NCBI GenBank assembly: GCA_018396915.1
Contig: JAGTRD010000005.1
Location: forward strand, 1 to 61,827
DNA length: 61,827 nt
DNA from: Candidatus Bathyarchaeota archaeon
GTDB lineage: Archaea > Thermoproteota > Bathyarchaeia > 40CM-2-53-6 > RBG-13-38-9
Reading direction: 5' to 3'
Shown: in pieces, positions 41,940-51,481 of the stretch
Layout of the letters: every line of letters begins with the position of its first letter
Position numbering within the stretch: the first letter of the stretch is position 1
Notes under the pieces: model-generated
Databases searched by the model: none
Told to the model about the DNA's origin: nothing
The model's input: only the letters and a program-made list of their open reading frames with translations
Translations under genes and position numbers: made by a program

Positions 41940-42470
41940 TCAGAGCCTCTCACCGATCTCCGATGTGAAGGGTACATAGACCAAGGCTACTACGACGCAT
42001 CCGTACCTGTCCTTTGGAACCCTCATGCTCCTAACAAGAACCTTTGGGTCAACCAGGGTCATACCCCTATCTGAAGCCATCCTCTTCATCCTCTTGAATA
42101 GTTCAGCGGTGATTGTGTCTTCATCCTTGTATCCATGGTTCTCAGCGACGAAACCGTATGTTGGACCTTTCTTATCTCTACATTTTGTGTATCCTATGCC
42201 TGCACCTATAACCTCACCCTCATCTCCATCCATCCTGGCGACTACTGCGAAAGTTATGGTGCCAGGAGTTATTCTCACAGGCTTCACCTCTATTGCATCT
42301 GCCGGAATTATAGACGAGACATATACTATGTTGCATTCGTCTATACCTGCCTGGCTCAGAGCGTCGTCGAAAGCGTTTAATGGAGACTCGGTGCTGGTTC
42401 CTTCGCCGCTAGATACGAAGAATGCTCTTGGAAGAAACATTCCGTGAACGGTCTTTAATCTCTTAACCAT
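41940..42470 (-). CDS. pdaD: pyruvoyl-dependent arginine decarboxylase
   Basis: 176 residues. The proenzyme cleaves itself between the two Ser of NIVYVSSIIPADA to create the pyruvoyl group. Other family blocks are PRAFFVSSGEGTSTESPLNA and VARMDGDEGEVIGAGIGYTK. Makes agmatine from Arg, the first step of archaeal polyamine synthesis. Crenarchaeota use an AdoMetDC-like enzyme instead, so its presence argues against a typical crenarchaeon. ATG 42470 chosen; ATG 42476 is possible. Confidence 0.92.
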   Translation of the reverse strand: MVKRLKTVHGMFLPRAFFVSSGEGTSTESPLNAFDDALSQAGIDECNIVYVSSIIPADAIEVKPVRITPGTITFAVVARMDGDEGEVIGAGIGYTKCRDKKGPTYGFVAENHGYKDEDTITAELFKRMKRMASDRGMTLVDPKVLVRSMRVPKDRYGCVVVALVYVPFTSEIGERL

Positions 42471-42679
42471 ATACATTCGTCCATAACTGTTCGGTCTTCA
42501 TGTTTAAGATTTTACTTTGATCGGGTATCCTCACCGTTTGAATGGTTGATACTTAAGATTCGCAGATTTAAGAATTTCTTGTCTATTATTCCGTCCCGAC
42601 GATCTTAAGGTGATCGTTAGAAATGGTTCTCAAGTTGGCTTCAGCCTGTTTACCTAACCTCCACAAATCGGTGGATGCC

Positions 42680-42970
42680 TCACTTCAAGACGTTTATTCT
42701 TCCATATCTTCCAACATTGAGTTGGGGTTCTCCCCTGAAGCTTGTGACGTATCCGTTCTCTATCTTGACTGTGTCGTTTACGTTTACGGTGTCTATCGCC
42801 TCATTCCAGAGTGAGAGTTTTATGGTTCCCGATTCGTCTTCCAATATTGCTGTAGCTACCCTGCTAGGCTCACCGAACTTGGTCATAACATCCCTCACTT
42901 CGCCTATCTCAACTACTCTGCCTTGCAGGTCTACACGTCTCATCCCAGGTTTGAGCTCGCTTATCTTCAT
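42680..42970 (-). CDS. single-OB-fold ssDNA-binding protein, RPA-like
   Basis: 96 residues: ISELKPGMRRVDLQGRVVEI, ATAILEDESGTIKLSLWNEA and KIENGYVTSFRGEPQLNVGR make a complete OB fold like archaeal SSB and RPA modules. It lacks the acidic tail of crenarchaeal SSB. The TRAM gene lies 10 bases upstream, so the two probably share a transcript. Confidence 0.85.
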   Translation of the reverse strand: MKISELKPGMRRVDLQGRVVEIGEVRDVMTKFGEPSRVATAILEDESGTIKLSLWNEAIDTVNVNDTVKIENGYVTSFRGEPQLNVGRYGRINVLK

Positions 42971-42980
42971 TACTTCTCCT

Positions 42981-43241
42981 CTACTTCACAACTGTTGCCG
43001 TTGCAAAGGATGCTCCTATCCCTGTTATTCTGACCTTTACCCTGTCGCCTGCTCTAGTCTCAGGTACAAAGATTATGAAGTTCTGAACCTTCGCTATTCC
43101 ATCCCCTTTCCTACCTATCGTCTCTATTGTGACGTCGTACTCCTCTCCTTCCTTGACAGGTATGGGTTGGCTTATCCTCCTAGGTCCTCTCCTAGGCCTT
43201 CCGCTGAACCTCTTCTCGGAGCCCCTTGATTCCTCCTCCAT
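42981..43241 (-). CDS. TRAM-domain protein
   Basis: 86 residues. An Arg-rich start (RGSEKRFSGRPRRGPRRI) is followed by a TRAM domain: VKEGEEYDVTIETIGRKGDG, IAKVQNFIIFVPETRAGDRV. Small TRAM proteins of Archaea bind RNA and act as cold-shock or chaperone-like proteins. Coupled to the OB-fold gene. Confidence 0.88.
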   Translation of the reverse strand: MEEESRGSEKRFSGRPRRGPRRISQPIPVKEGEEYDVTIETIGRKGDGIAKVQNFIIFVPETRAGDRVKVRITGIGASFATATVVK

Positions 43242-43308
43242 ACTTCCATCGCTCCTCCTATTTTATGTAAGCTAGTGACTTCAAGATGAGAATTTGAAAA
43301 GGGTCTGC

Positions 43309-43325
43309 TGCTTGGATTCCAAGCA
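43309..43325. terminator. hairpin downstream of valS
   Basis: TGCTTGG-ATT-CCAAGCA is a perfect seven-pair stem with a three-base loop, about 100 bases past the valS stop. On the minus strand CCCTTTTC follows within ten bases. It may mark a transcript end; archaeal termination relies mainly on T runs, so this is tentative. Confidence 0.4.
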
Positions 43326-43426
43326 ATCTCTCTTCTCAAACACTTCTCATCTATGAGATCCTAACTTACGATTCTTCTAGTGTTCCACCGGATATATTAA
43401 AGCCTTCTGGGAAAGGCTTAAACTAC

Positions 43427-45886
43427 TCATATTTTGATATCGACTCTGATATTTGGGTGATCCTTAACCTCCCTCCCAAAACTTTCGGTACTTAAAATTT
43501 CAACCTCAACCTTCATTGAATGCAGAACTTCACCGATATCTTCGCGGGAAGCCTCCATCGCCGAAAACAATTCATCTGCAACATATATCTTGAGATGGTC
43601 GATCGGCTGTTTTAGGGAGATATGTCTCTCAGACTTGATTCGTCTAACCTCAGCGATCACAGCTAAGATGGCGTCGCCGCAACTCTCAGCCTCCCCGCTG
43701 ATGAGCTCAGAATCAGGCTGAGGCCAGGGATTTAGGTGGATGCTTCTTGGCAAATTCTCCTTCAACGGTAGGACCTGATATATGGCTTCGCATATATGTG
43801 GACATATCGGTGCCAGAAGCTGAATTATCCTCAAGAGGCTATGGTATAATGTGTACTGGGCAGCCTTCCTCCTAGACGACTCCAAACCGGTCCTGTAAAG
43901 TCTATGTTTGACGGCTTCGAGATACTGGTCGCAGAGTATGTGCCATGTGAAATCTCTGATAGCCTCCAGAGCCATGTTGAACTGGAAACTCTCATAGGCC
44001 TCTGTGACTGTTGAGGTCAATTTCTGAAGTTTACTCATAAGCCAGCGGTCGATGAGTTCAAGCTGCACTTCACCATCCTCATAGTCGATCAGGTTTGAAT
44101 GTATGAATCTGGCGGCGTTCCAGAGTTTTGTAAGGAATCTCTTGCCATACTCGATCTCACCCCAATTGAATTGTAGGTCGTAGCCTGTCGCTGCGCCTCC
44201 CGCAGCCCATTGCCTGATCGAGTCTGCACCATACTTCGATATGGCCTCGAAGGCCTCCACATAGTTTCCGAAAGACTTGTGCATCATCCTTCCATCGGCC
44301 CCTCGGACCATACCGTTCACAAGGACTGTTTTGTATGGAGCCTCCCCGAAGAGGGCTAGGTGCTTGACCATCAGATAGTAATCCCATGTTCTGATTATGT
44401 CCAAGCCGTTCGGCTGAAGATCTGCTGGGAAGAGCCTATTGAAATGTTCTTCATTGTCAGGCCAACCTGCATGTACCGCGCATGTGATCGACGAGTCCAT
44501 CCACGTATCCATCACATCACTCTCACCAGTAAACTCAGCACCACCGCAGTTTGGACACTCTGACTCCCTCGGCTTCTCAAACCTCGGATCGACAGGCAAC
44601 CATTCCTTCTTGGCCACTAGGACTTGGCCGCACCTTTTACAGTACCATACAGGTATTGGTGTCGCAAAAACCCTCTGCCTCGATATGACCCAGTCCCAAT
44701 CCAAGGATCTAGCCCAGTCTATCATTCTATGCTTAGAGAATGATGGGATCCAGTTCACCTTATCCGTCCATTCTAGAACCTGATCAGTCATGTCGCGTGT
44801 TCTCATGAACCATTGTCTCCTGGAGATTATCTCTACAGGTGTATGGCATCTCCAGCAGCAGCCTACGCTCTGACTTATCTTCTCAGACTTGTATAGGAGA
44901 CCTTTCTTTTTCAAGTCAGTTATGATGTTGGCCCTTGCATCTCCAACATTCAGTCCAGCATAATCTCCAGCATCATCGCTCAACCTCCCATCCTCAGTGA
45001 CTAGATTGACTACGGGCAGACCATACTTCTTCTGCCATTTAACGTCGGTCTTATCCCCGAATGTACATACCATAACAACTCCTGTCCCAAATTTTGGATC
45101 GACATCATCATCTGCAAGAATCTTCACCCTACGTTTAAAGATAGGAACCTCAACCTCCAATCCTAAATATGGCCTGTACCTCTCATCATTGGGATTGACA
45201 GCTACAGCTACGCAGGCAGGTAAGAGTTCAGGTCTGGTTGTTGCTATTGTGATCCTCACACCTTCCGGATCAAAGTAGAGATATACCAGTTCACTCTCAC
45301 GTTCAGAGTAGACGACCTCAGCCTCAGCTATTGCCGTTTCACATCTCGGACACCAGTTCACAGGATGCTCACCCCTGTATATGTAGCCTCTCTCATAGAG
45401 GATGATGAATGAGAGTTGAGTAGCCCTGTAATATGTGGGGTCCATCGTCCTGTACTCTAAGCTCCAATCCATGGAGTATCCCATGGCCTTCATGGCGGCC
45501 CTCATCTTCTCAATGTAATCATCCGTCAACCTGATGCAGATCTCCTTAAACTCTTGAAGTGGGACGTCCCTCTTCCTTATGCCGTAGAGTTTCTCAGCCC
45601 TGACCTCTGTAGGTAAGCCGTGGCAGTCCCATCCTTGAGGGAAATGGACGTTGAAGCCCCTCATCCTCTTGTATCTTGCAACAAAGTCTATGTAACACCA
45701 GTTCAAGGCGTTTCCAAGATGAAACTCGCCACTCGGATATGGTGGTGGAGTATCTATACTGTAGGTCTGTCTCACCTTATCTTCACGGTTGAAGCTGTGG
45801 AGGCCCCACCTCTGCCAAGCCTCCTGCCACTTACCCTCATGCACCGCCGGAACATACGTCTTGGGCAAAGGATTCTTTATCCCCAT
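43427..45886 (-). CDS. valS: valyl-tRNA synthetase
   Basis: 819 residues, class I synthetase. The HIGH-like site reads EFHLGNALNWCY (N for the last H) and the KMSKS-like site reads GRMMHKSFGNYVE. The editing domain shows TIATTRPELLPACVAV and the substrate region WCPRCETAIAEAEVVYSE. A zinc-like Cys set appears in WYCKRCGQ and ECPNCGG. The C-terminal anticodon domain includes IDRWLMSKLQKLTSTVTEA. Similar signature variants are known among archaeal ValRS, but the KMSKS change (H at position 3) is worth checking. It is a single gene with no coupled neighbours. Confidence 0.93.
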   Translation of the reverse strand: MGIKNPLPKTYVPAVHEGKWQEAWQRWGLHSFNREDKVRQTYSIDTPPPYPSGEFHLGNALNWCYIDFVARYKRMRGFNVHFPQGWDCHGLPTEVRAEKLYGIRKRDVPLQEFKEICIRLTDDYIEKMRAAMKAMGYSMDWSLEYRTMDPTYYRATQLSFIILYERGYIYRGEHPVNWCPRCETAIAEAEVVYSERESELVYLYFDPEGVRITIATTRPELLPACVAVAVNPNDERYRPYLGLEVEVPIFKRRVKILADDDVDPKFGTGVVMVCTFGDKTDVKWQKKYGLPVVNLVTEDGRLSDDAGDYAGLNVGDARANIITDLKKKGLLYKSEKISQSVGCCWRCHTPVEIISRRQWFMRTRDMTDQVLEWTDKVNWIPSFSKHRMIDWARSLDWDWVISRQRVFATPIPVWYCKRCGQVLVAKKEWLPVDPRFEKPRESECPNCGGAEFTGESDVMDTWMDSSITCAVHAGWPDNEEHFNRLFPADLQPNGLDIIRTWDYYLMVKHLALFGEAPYKTVLVNGMVRGADGRMMHKSFGNYVEAFEAISKYGADSIRQWAAGGAATGYDLQFNWGEIEYGKRFLTKLWNAARFIHSNLIDYEDGEVQLELIDRWLMSKLQKLTSTVTEAYESFQFNMALEAIRDFTWHILCDQYLEAVKHRLYRTGLESSRRKAAQYTLYHSLLRIIQLLAPICPHICEAIYQVLPLKENLPRSIHLNPWPQPDSELISGEAESCGDAILAVIAEVRRIKSERHISLKQPIDHLKIYVADELFSAMEASREDIGEVLHSMKVEVEILSTESFGREVKDHPNIRVDIKI

Positions 45887-45998
45887 ATGTTACACCATAC
45901 CGCCCCTCTCTGATCCTAAATTTCAAGACCCCCAGAGATATCTATGTGACAATCAAAAGTGTTTCGTAAAGTTTCGACACCATTCTGATCTACCCATA

Positions 45999-46808
45999 CT
46001 AGAACGTGTCGAGAAGCCTCTGCTTCCTCTCAGGCTCTGTATTGAGTCTGATTCGCATGTTGTCTCTCGCCGCGACTGTTCTGATTCTTGAAGCTTCCTC
46101 AATGGCTTTAGCCTCAACGTCAGGGTTTGAATATATCATCCTCATGCCGAATCCTGTTATGATAGATGATTCAGGCCTTGCTTCTTCAAGTATCTTGATA
46201 GCATCATCTGTGCATAGGTGACCCTTTATAGGCGCGCCCCTCGGCCTCAGAACACACATGATGAGTAGCCTCACCCCCCTATACTGTTCCCCTAAACCCT
46301 CGAAGTACTCGGTATCTGAGGTGTATCCGATCTCCCCCCAAGGCAGGGTCAGTCTGAAACCGATTGTGTCCGGATCCCCATGTTTAGCCCTCAAGGCTCT
46401 GACCTTAACCTCACCCAGATCGACGATGTCGCCTGGGGAGACCTCGCAAATTTGGCTTAGCATCCCCTTATGGTAGGACGATATTCTAGGCTCACAAGTA
46501 TCATTTCCGTTCAGAACTCCTTTAGGAGCTATGAGGATACCTCTCTTCTTCGCTCCACCCTGGGTTATGGCTTCAATATATACCTCAGCATCATTGTCAT
46601 GGTCTGGATGGCAGTGAGATATGAGTAGGTACTCAACTTTCTGAGGGTCGAGATTCAACTGGTTCGAATAAGCTATGGAGCCTGGACCTGGATCGATCTG
46701 TATGTTGGAGGATCCTATAATTCTGATTCCACCAGTTCTCCTCCTCTGAGTTATCATCGAGTAACGGCCACCACCTGTCCCTAGGAATATAAGCTCAACC
46801 TCACCCAT
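45999..46808 (-). CDS. metallo-beta-lactamase-fold hydrolase
   Basis: 269 residues from ATG 46806-46808. The metal site HxHxDH appears as LLISHCHPDHDND, followed by ALRAKHGDPDTIGF and YTSDTEYFEGLG with further ligands. IKGHLCTDDAIKILEEARPE closes the fold. Resembles RNase Z-type and phosphodiesterase-like enzymes but lacks the tRNase Z exosite; substrate unknown. Confidence 0.85.
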   Translation of the reverse strand: MGEVELIFLGTGGGRYSMITQRRRTGGIRIIGSSNIQIDPGPGSIAYSNQLNLDPQKVEYLLISHCHPDHDNDAEVYIEAITQGGAKKRGILIAPKGVLNGNDTCEPRISSYHKGMLSQICEVSPGDIVDLGEVKVRALRAKHGDPDTIGFRLTLPWGEIGYTSDTEYFEGLGEQYRGVRLLIMCVLRPRGAPIKGHLCTDDAIKILEEARPESSIITGFGMRMIYSNPDVEAKAIEEASRIRTVAARDNMRIRLNTEPERKQRLLDTF

Positions 46809-46856
46809 CAACCACACCAACACAAACTAATGTTAAACCTCAAAATATTCACAAAT

Positions 46857-47897
46857 CTAACATCTCCCAAAGAATCGACGGACATACACCACCAGAATAA
46901 GTATTCCGAATGTAAACCCAGTGGCCTCCAATAATATGTTTATGACCTCACCAAGAAATATAAATGGTCCACCGTAATTTTTGATGGCGACTATATAGAT
47001 ATAGAAATAGTAGTTAAAGAACCAGTGTAGCAAGACAGGTGCATAGAAGCCGAAAGTCAGATACATAATGAAGAATATGAAGCCTGCCAAAAATGACGTC
47101 GAGACCTTGCCGATCTCCCAACCTGATCCTGAAAAGTAATGAGCTAGACCGAAGACTGTTGAAGTTGAAAGAATCAGAAACCACTCTCCGACACTGATAC
47201 CTCTCAAGAACCCATCTCTAATTATACTCGGCCAACCAAGAGACTCCTTAGCATGGTCAGGGTAAAGTATCGATCTCAGAGAGATTCTAATAATTCTTCC
47301 CAGCGTCATTTGCTTCAGAACATCTCCTCGCAAGGCCAGTCTAAAAATAAAGTAGACTGCGAAGGGAGATATACGGTACATGAACTCCTCAAATACCGGC
47401 GAGTATGCGAGATTGAAGAGGCCCCTATAAAGGTCTTCAAACTCAATCGAACCTGTAGATACACCTGCAACCTCTTGGAGGTTCTGTATAACAGTCACCG
47501 CGATGAGGAGTATGCTTGAAACGGCGGGGAAAGTATATAGGAAATTGCTGTCTCTAGATATGGGGTTCAGATTACTCACACCCCTTACGGAACTGTGGAA
47601 GCTGATGCCGTCCATCCAAGCCAATGTAAAACAGAGAACATAAAATATCCATGTTGAGGCAAATATGAGGCCGAAAGGAATCGAGGTAGGTATCTTGAAA
47701 ACGAATAGGGCTGCGAAACCTACTGGAAGATTCTCTGCCGATTTCAAACTGAAACGGTATCCCTCAGGATGGAGTAGCATGAAGTACATCCCTAGGATCA
47801 TTGAAAGAATATAGGTTGAAACTAAGAAAACAACCACAGCACGCCAAATGTATTCCAAGACTTGGATGAAGACTCTTACTCTACACATCCCTTCCAC
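46857..47897 (-). CDS. CPBP-family intramembrane protease (CAAX protease-like)
   Basis: 346 residues, at least seven hydrophobic segments. The three family motifs are EExxxR in PVFEEFMYRISPF, FxxxH in TVFGLAHYFSG, and HxxxN in LLHWFFNYYFY. Members act as prenyl-protein proteases or in defence and surface-protein processing. Target unknown. The N-terminal part (VFLVSTYILSMILGMYFMLL) is a membrane segment. Confidence 0.8.
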   Translation of the reverse strand: MEGMCRVRVFIQVLEYIWRAVVVFLVSTYILSMILGMYFMLLHPEGYRFSLKSAENLPVGFAALFVFKIPTSIPFGLIFASTWIFYVLCFTLAWMDGISFHSSVRGVSNLNPISRDSNFLYTFPAVSSILLIAVTVIQNLQEVAGVSTGSIEFEDLYRGLFNLAYSPVFEEFMYRISPFAVYFIFRLALRGDVLKQMTLGRIIRISLRSILYPDHAKESLGWPSIIRDGFLRGISVGEWFLILSTSTVFGLAHYFSGSGWEIGKVSTSFLAGFIFFIMYLTFGFYAPVLLHWFFNYYFYIYIVAIKNYGGPFIFLGEVINILLEATGFTFGILILVVYVRRFFGRC

Positions 47898-48052
47898 ATC
47901 AACAGTTTTCTCATCGCATATCTATGTAGCGTCATTGATCTAAGTTGGATCTAGACCATGGAATTGCTTAAGTCTTTTTAAAATAGTCGATGTGACTTAA
48001 CATCTTTGTTTAAAGAACCTCTATAATCAAAAACCCAACCAATTAAGTTTGA
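47898..48052. other. intergenic region upstream of the CPBP and Cys-rich genes
   Basis: AT-rich with TTTTTAAAATAG around 47974-47987, which can act as TATA box. No RNA or further gene recognised. Confidence 0.35.
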
Positions 48053-48421
48053 GGTCGACTCCAAACGTTAAAGCCACCGAAGGTCAATCAGCCTATAAGT
48101 TTAGTATCAAACAACATAGGCAGGACATGCGGGGAATGTTCAATATTCAGTAAGTGTAAGGGCGGGTTCTGCCCAAAGACTGAGGTCGAGGTCAGTAGGA
48201 CACATCCAGCATGCCAATTCTTTTCAGATAATCATGAGCCAAGATATTCTTACAGGAGAACCTCGGCGGATTCACCATCGCAAGGCAACGGTCTAGGCCT
48301 ACATGCAAGGAGCTATGTTGACCCAGGTGAGTGTGAAGGGCCAGACCCCGAGTACTGCACAGTCTACTGCTCCAAATATTGGAGCTGCAAACTTGTTCTA
48401 GAGGAAATTAAGAAGAAGTAG
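48053..48421 (+). CDS. small Cys-rich protein with no standard start codon
   Basis: The frame is open from 48053 to TAG 48419-48421 (up to 122 residues) but contains no ATG, GTG or TTG upstream of the conserved part, so the start is unresolved; ATA 48116 and ATA 48095 are possible non-standard starts. The product has nine Cys: CGECSIFSKCKGGFC, then HPACQFF, and a C-terminal CEGPDPEYCTVYCSKYWSC. The spacing suggests metal or Fe-S binding. The tail KLVLEEIKKK is basic. Alternatively a small indel hides the start. It converges with metK. Confidence 0.6.
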   Translation, partial: GRLQTLKPPKVNQPISLVSNNIGRTCGECSIFSKCKGGFCPKTEVEVSRTHPACQFFSDNHEPRYSYRRTSADSPSQGNGLGLHARSYVDPGECEGPDPEYCTVYCSKYWSCKLVLEEIKKK

Positions 48422-48452
48422 TTTCGAGACAGTCTGGTTCATCGACGATACT

Positions 48453-49664
48453 TCAACATAGCCTCAATGTTCCATAGGTCAGGTTCTTACAGAAGGTTTC
48501 TAGATCGTCGAGTTCCGCCTGAATAGTCTCCTTTACAGGCGCTTCAACATCCTTCATTGAAGTGTTAGGTTCGAGTATGATTTGGGCTGAGACCACTTTA
48601 GGCTCGTTTATCGGCTTCCCTATCTGGCTGAGCAACCATATATATACTTCCTTCAAGCCTGGAACTTTACGGTAAACCTCTTCGGCGATCTTGTAGGTTA
48701 AGATATTGTAGATTTTACCTACATGGTTGACTGGATTCTTACCGCAGGCAGCCTCCGAACATGTAGGCCTATTCAGAGGAATGATGCCATTGACCCTGTT
48801 ACCCCTGCCGACTTGCCCGCAGTCACCGCCGTCAGCCGATGTTCCGAGAACAGTCAGATACACGCCTCCCAGACCCCTACCAGGCACATCTGCCGTGTTC
48901 AAGTCCACATTAACCTTGAAGTCAACCCTAGATTCTACATACCTCCCTATCTCCTCATGAACCTCCCTCTTAACCCTGAAATAAGCCTCCTCACTTTCAA
49001 TATACTTGTCTATGAATGCTATTCCAACAGTGAGGTTTAGGTTCCTATCCTTCCTCAAACCCATGACTTTCACATCCTCACCTGTCTGGGGGAAGGACCT
49101 CTTGAATTCACGACTGTTCAAATAGTACTCCGTATCCCTCACAATCTCCTCTGTAGGTGTTAAGGGAGCGAAGCCGACTGCGGCTGACGTGTCATTTGCA
49201 CCCAGAAACTTTCCCCTCCTTGCAAATATGTCGGTTAAGGCTTGGGATCCCGGCTTCAACTCAACCTGATATCTTACATGTTCATCCGGATCAACATGTT
49301 TCAGGTTACTCCTTATCCACTCCTTCGCTGTCTTAACTGTGATCTCCTCTACAGGTATATCCTCAGAGTCTACGTTGAATGTTGCCCTATCCCCGAAAAC
49401 GAGCAGCATAGGCTTCAAGACTTTCCCACCTCCAAAAGCAACTTTCACGTCTCCCGCAACAAGCAGCCCCTTGTCAATATTGTGATGCAGAACAGCGCCG
49501 AATCTCTTGATATACTCCCTGCTCAGGGCTCTGGATACCTCATCCATTATGGAGTCGCATATAGTATCCGGATGGCCTAAACCTTTCCTCTCACATATCT
49601 CAGTACGTTGCTCAGTTATCGGCTTCTGTTTCAACTCGTCCAGGACTATCTCAAGCATACCCAT
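48453..49664 (-). CDS. metK: archaeal S-adenosylmethionine synthetase
   Basis: 403 residues. The archaeal-type MAT, only distantly like the bacterial one, shows ERKGLGHPDTICDSIMDEVS near the start, NIDKGLLVAGDVKVAFGGGK, and GTSADGGDCGQVGRGNRVNG with the conserved glycines and acids for ATP and metal. It makes AdoMet from Met and ATP. ATG 49662-49664 has GGAGG 6 bases upstream; the frame is open to 49688. Confidence 0.94.
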   Translation of the reverse strand: MGMLEIVLDELKQKPITEQRTEICERKGLGHPDTICDSIMDEVSRALSREYIKRFGAVLHHNIDKGLLVAGDVKVAFGGGKVLKPMLLVFGDRATFNVDSEDIPVEEITVKTAKEWIRSNLKHVDPDEHVRYQVELKPGSQALTDIFARRGKFLGANDTSAAVGFAPLTPTEEIVRDTEYYLNSREFKRSFPQTGEDVKVMGLRKDRNLNLTVGIAFIDKYIESEEAYFRVKREVHEEIGRYVESRVDFKVNVDLNTADVPGRGLGGVYLTVLGTSADGGDCGQVGRGNRVNGIIPLNRPTCSEAACGKNPVNHVGKIYNILTYKIAEEVYRKVPGLKEVYIWLLSQIGKPINEPKVVSAQIILEPNTSMKDVEAPVKETIQAELDDLETFCKNLTYGTLRLC

Positions 49665-49779
49665 GACCTTCCTCCGTCTAATCAACATTTACAATATTAA
49701 TAATTCGTTGCCATCAAGATTCCATTAGGAATTTAACGAGTAGAATTGACACTTGAACCTAGTCCATGTGCTGATATAT

Positions 49780-50283
49780 TCATTCAGAGACTGCGTCATA
49801 TAATATCTCGACCGTCCACTTGGCGGCCTTCCCAACAACATCTGGACACTTATCCGTGTGGCCTCCAGCCTTCTCAAAAGCCTCACGATCCTTTGGATCC
49901 CAGAGGTTGAACGACCTCCCCATAATCTTCTTCTGAATATCCTTACACAATATGCTCCCATACTCGCTGATGAACTTGTCATGTAACTTCATGGTCAGCA
50001 CCATACATTTCTCCCTCTCCCCAGGGTCATTGAATTCTTCACGTCCATATTTGGATCCTATGGCTGCTGCGCCACCCGAGAGGGCTCCACAAGTTCCATC
50101 CCCACACCTGGCGTAACCACCCGCAAGGGGATCTATTGCCTTGAAAATCTTCGGATCACCGATCTTCATCACTTCGCTGACTGCTGCGAAGACACATTGT
50201 GGACAGCTACCGTAGCTCCTCTCAAAGTTGAATCCCAACTCATAGGCCTGCCTCATCGCCTCCTCCTTATTTAACTCAACCAA
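49780..50283 (-). CDS. C_GCAxxG_C_C family redox-type protein
   Basis: 167 residues. Cys-rich helical family with GSCPQCVFAAVSEVM, GDGTCGALSGGAAAIGSKYG, a Cys in REKCMVLTMKLH, and further ones in SILCKDIQKKIMGRS and TDKCPDVVGKAAKW. It is similar to proteins found next to oxidoreductases in anaerobes and may bind a metal cluster or flavin partner. It is divergent from the alcohol dehydrogenase gene 123 bases away. Confidence 0.8.
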   Translation of the reverse strand: MVELNKEEAMRQAYELGFNFERSYGSCPQCVFAAVSEVMKIGDPKIFKAIDPLAGGYARCGDGTCGALSGGAAAIGSKYGREEFNDPGEREKCMVLTMKLHDKFISEYGSILCKDIQKKIMGRSFNLWDPKDREAFEKAGGHTDKCPDVVGKAAKWTVEILYDAVSE

Positions 50284-50406
50284 CAGTCCCCACCCAAGCC
50301 ATACGTAAATTTACAGTTTACCTCTGGATCCAGTTTAAAAGGGTTCCCATATTTACGAAATAGATGTTTACAACATCAAAATGTGAAGTCATGGTAGTGG
50401 TGCTGA

Positions 50407-51432
50407 TTGAAGGCTGCGAGGTTCTATGAGGTTGGTAAACCCCTCAAGATTGAGGATGTTGATATTCCACGAATATCAGACTCTGAGGTTCTAGTCAGGG
50501 TCAGGTCCTGCGGAATATGCCACACCGACCTACACTTCATAGATGAAGGATTGATCAAGCCTGGGAAGGTACCTCAGATTATGGGGCATGAGGCTGCTGG
50601 TGATGTCGTCGAGGTTGGAGAGAGGGTTAAAGATGTGAAGGTTGGCGATAGGGTTCTCATCCATTTCTACTTCAGCTGCGGTGAATGTTACTATTGTCGG
50701 AGGGGTAGGGAGAGCCTATGTGTAAGCCCAGAATTTCAACACTTCGGCTTCACAACAGACGGTGGATACGCAGAATATGCGAAGGCCCCAGCCAGAAGTA
50801 TTATTAAACTTCCTAGCCAGTTGCCTTATGATGCTGGGATACTTGTGGATGCAGGGTCAACAGCCTACCATGCCGTAAGGGAGATTGGAAAGGTCAGGCT
50901 CGGAGACTTTGTTGTCATAATCGGCTCCGGCGGGGTCGGCCTCTGTACTCTTCAAATGGCTAAACTCAGCGGAGCCACAGTGATGGCTGTCGATATTCGC
51001 AGTGACAAGCTGGATGCAGCGAAATCTTTGGGTGCAGATCACGTGTCGAACCCAACAGTCGACAATCTGTATGAGAAGGTGATGAGATTGACTGAGGGCA
51101 GGGGTGCTGACGTCATCTTTGAGTTTGTAGGTTCAAGTGAGACGATGAGTAGGGCCGTCGATATTCTGGCAAAGGGCGGGAGACTCGTATTCATAGGATA
51201 CTCCAAGGATGACCTAACCATAAATCCTAGAAGACTGGTCACTGGGGAACTTCAGATAGTCGGCTCACGCGCAAGCTCAAGATATGAGACTGTTGAAGTT
51301 GTAAATCTTGTGAGAGATGGAAGGTTCAAACTCGACCCCTTGATAACTCATAGAGTGTCTTTGGATGATGTGAATAAGGGTCTGGACTTGGTCAGAAGAG
51401 GTGAATCTATCAGGGTAGTTGTCAGGCCCTGA
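50407..51432 (+). CDS. zinc-dependent alcohol dehydrogenase family protein
   Basis: 341 residues. Catalytic zinc ligands: Cys in SCGICHTDLHF and His in MGHEAAGDVVEVGERV. Structural zinc: FSCGECYYCRRGRESLC. The Rossmann fold shows VVIIGSGGVGLCTLQMAKLS and AVDIRSDKLDAAKSLGADHV, an acidic residue favouring NAD. Start TTG 50407. Substrate (alcohol or sugar) cannot be assigned. Confidence 0.9.
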   Translation: MKAARFYEVGKPLKIEDVDIPRISDSEVLVRVRSCGICHTDLHFIDEGLIKPGKVPQIMGHEAAGDVVEVGERVKDVKVGDRVLIHFYFSCGECYYCRRGRESLCVSPEFQHFGFTTDGGYAEYAKAPARSIIKLPSQLPYDAGILVDAGSTAYHAVREIGKVRLGDFVVIIGSGGVGLCTLQMAKLSGATVMAVDIRSDKLDAAKSLGADHVSNPTVDNLYEKVMRLTEGRGADVIFEFVGSSETMSRAVDILAKGGRLVFIGYSKDDLTINPRRLVTGELQIVGSRASSRYETVEVVNLVRDGRFKLDPLITHRVSLDDVNKGLDLVRRGESIRVVVRP

Positions 51433-51481
51433 TTCAGTATGGAAGCGAAACTTCAATGGGGATGCGACAGTGTTTGAGAGG

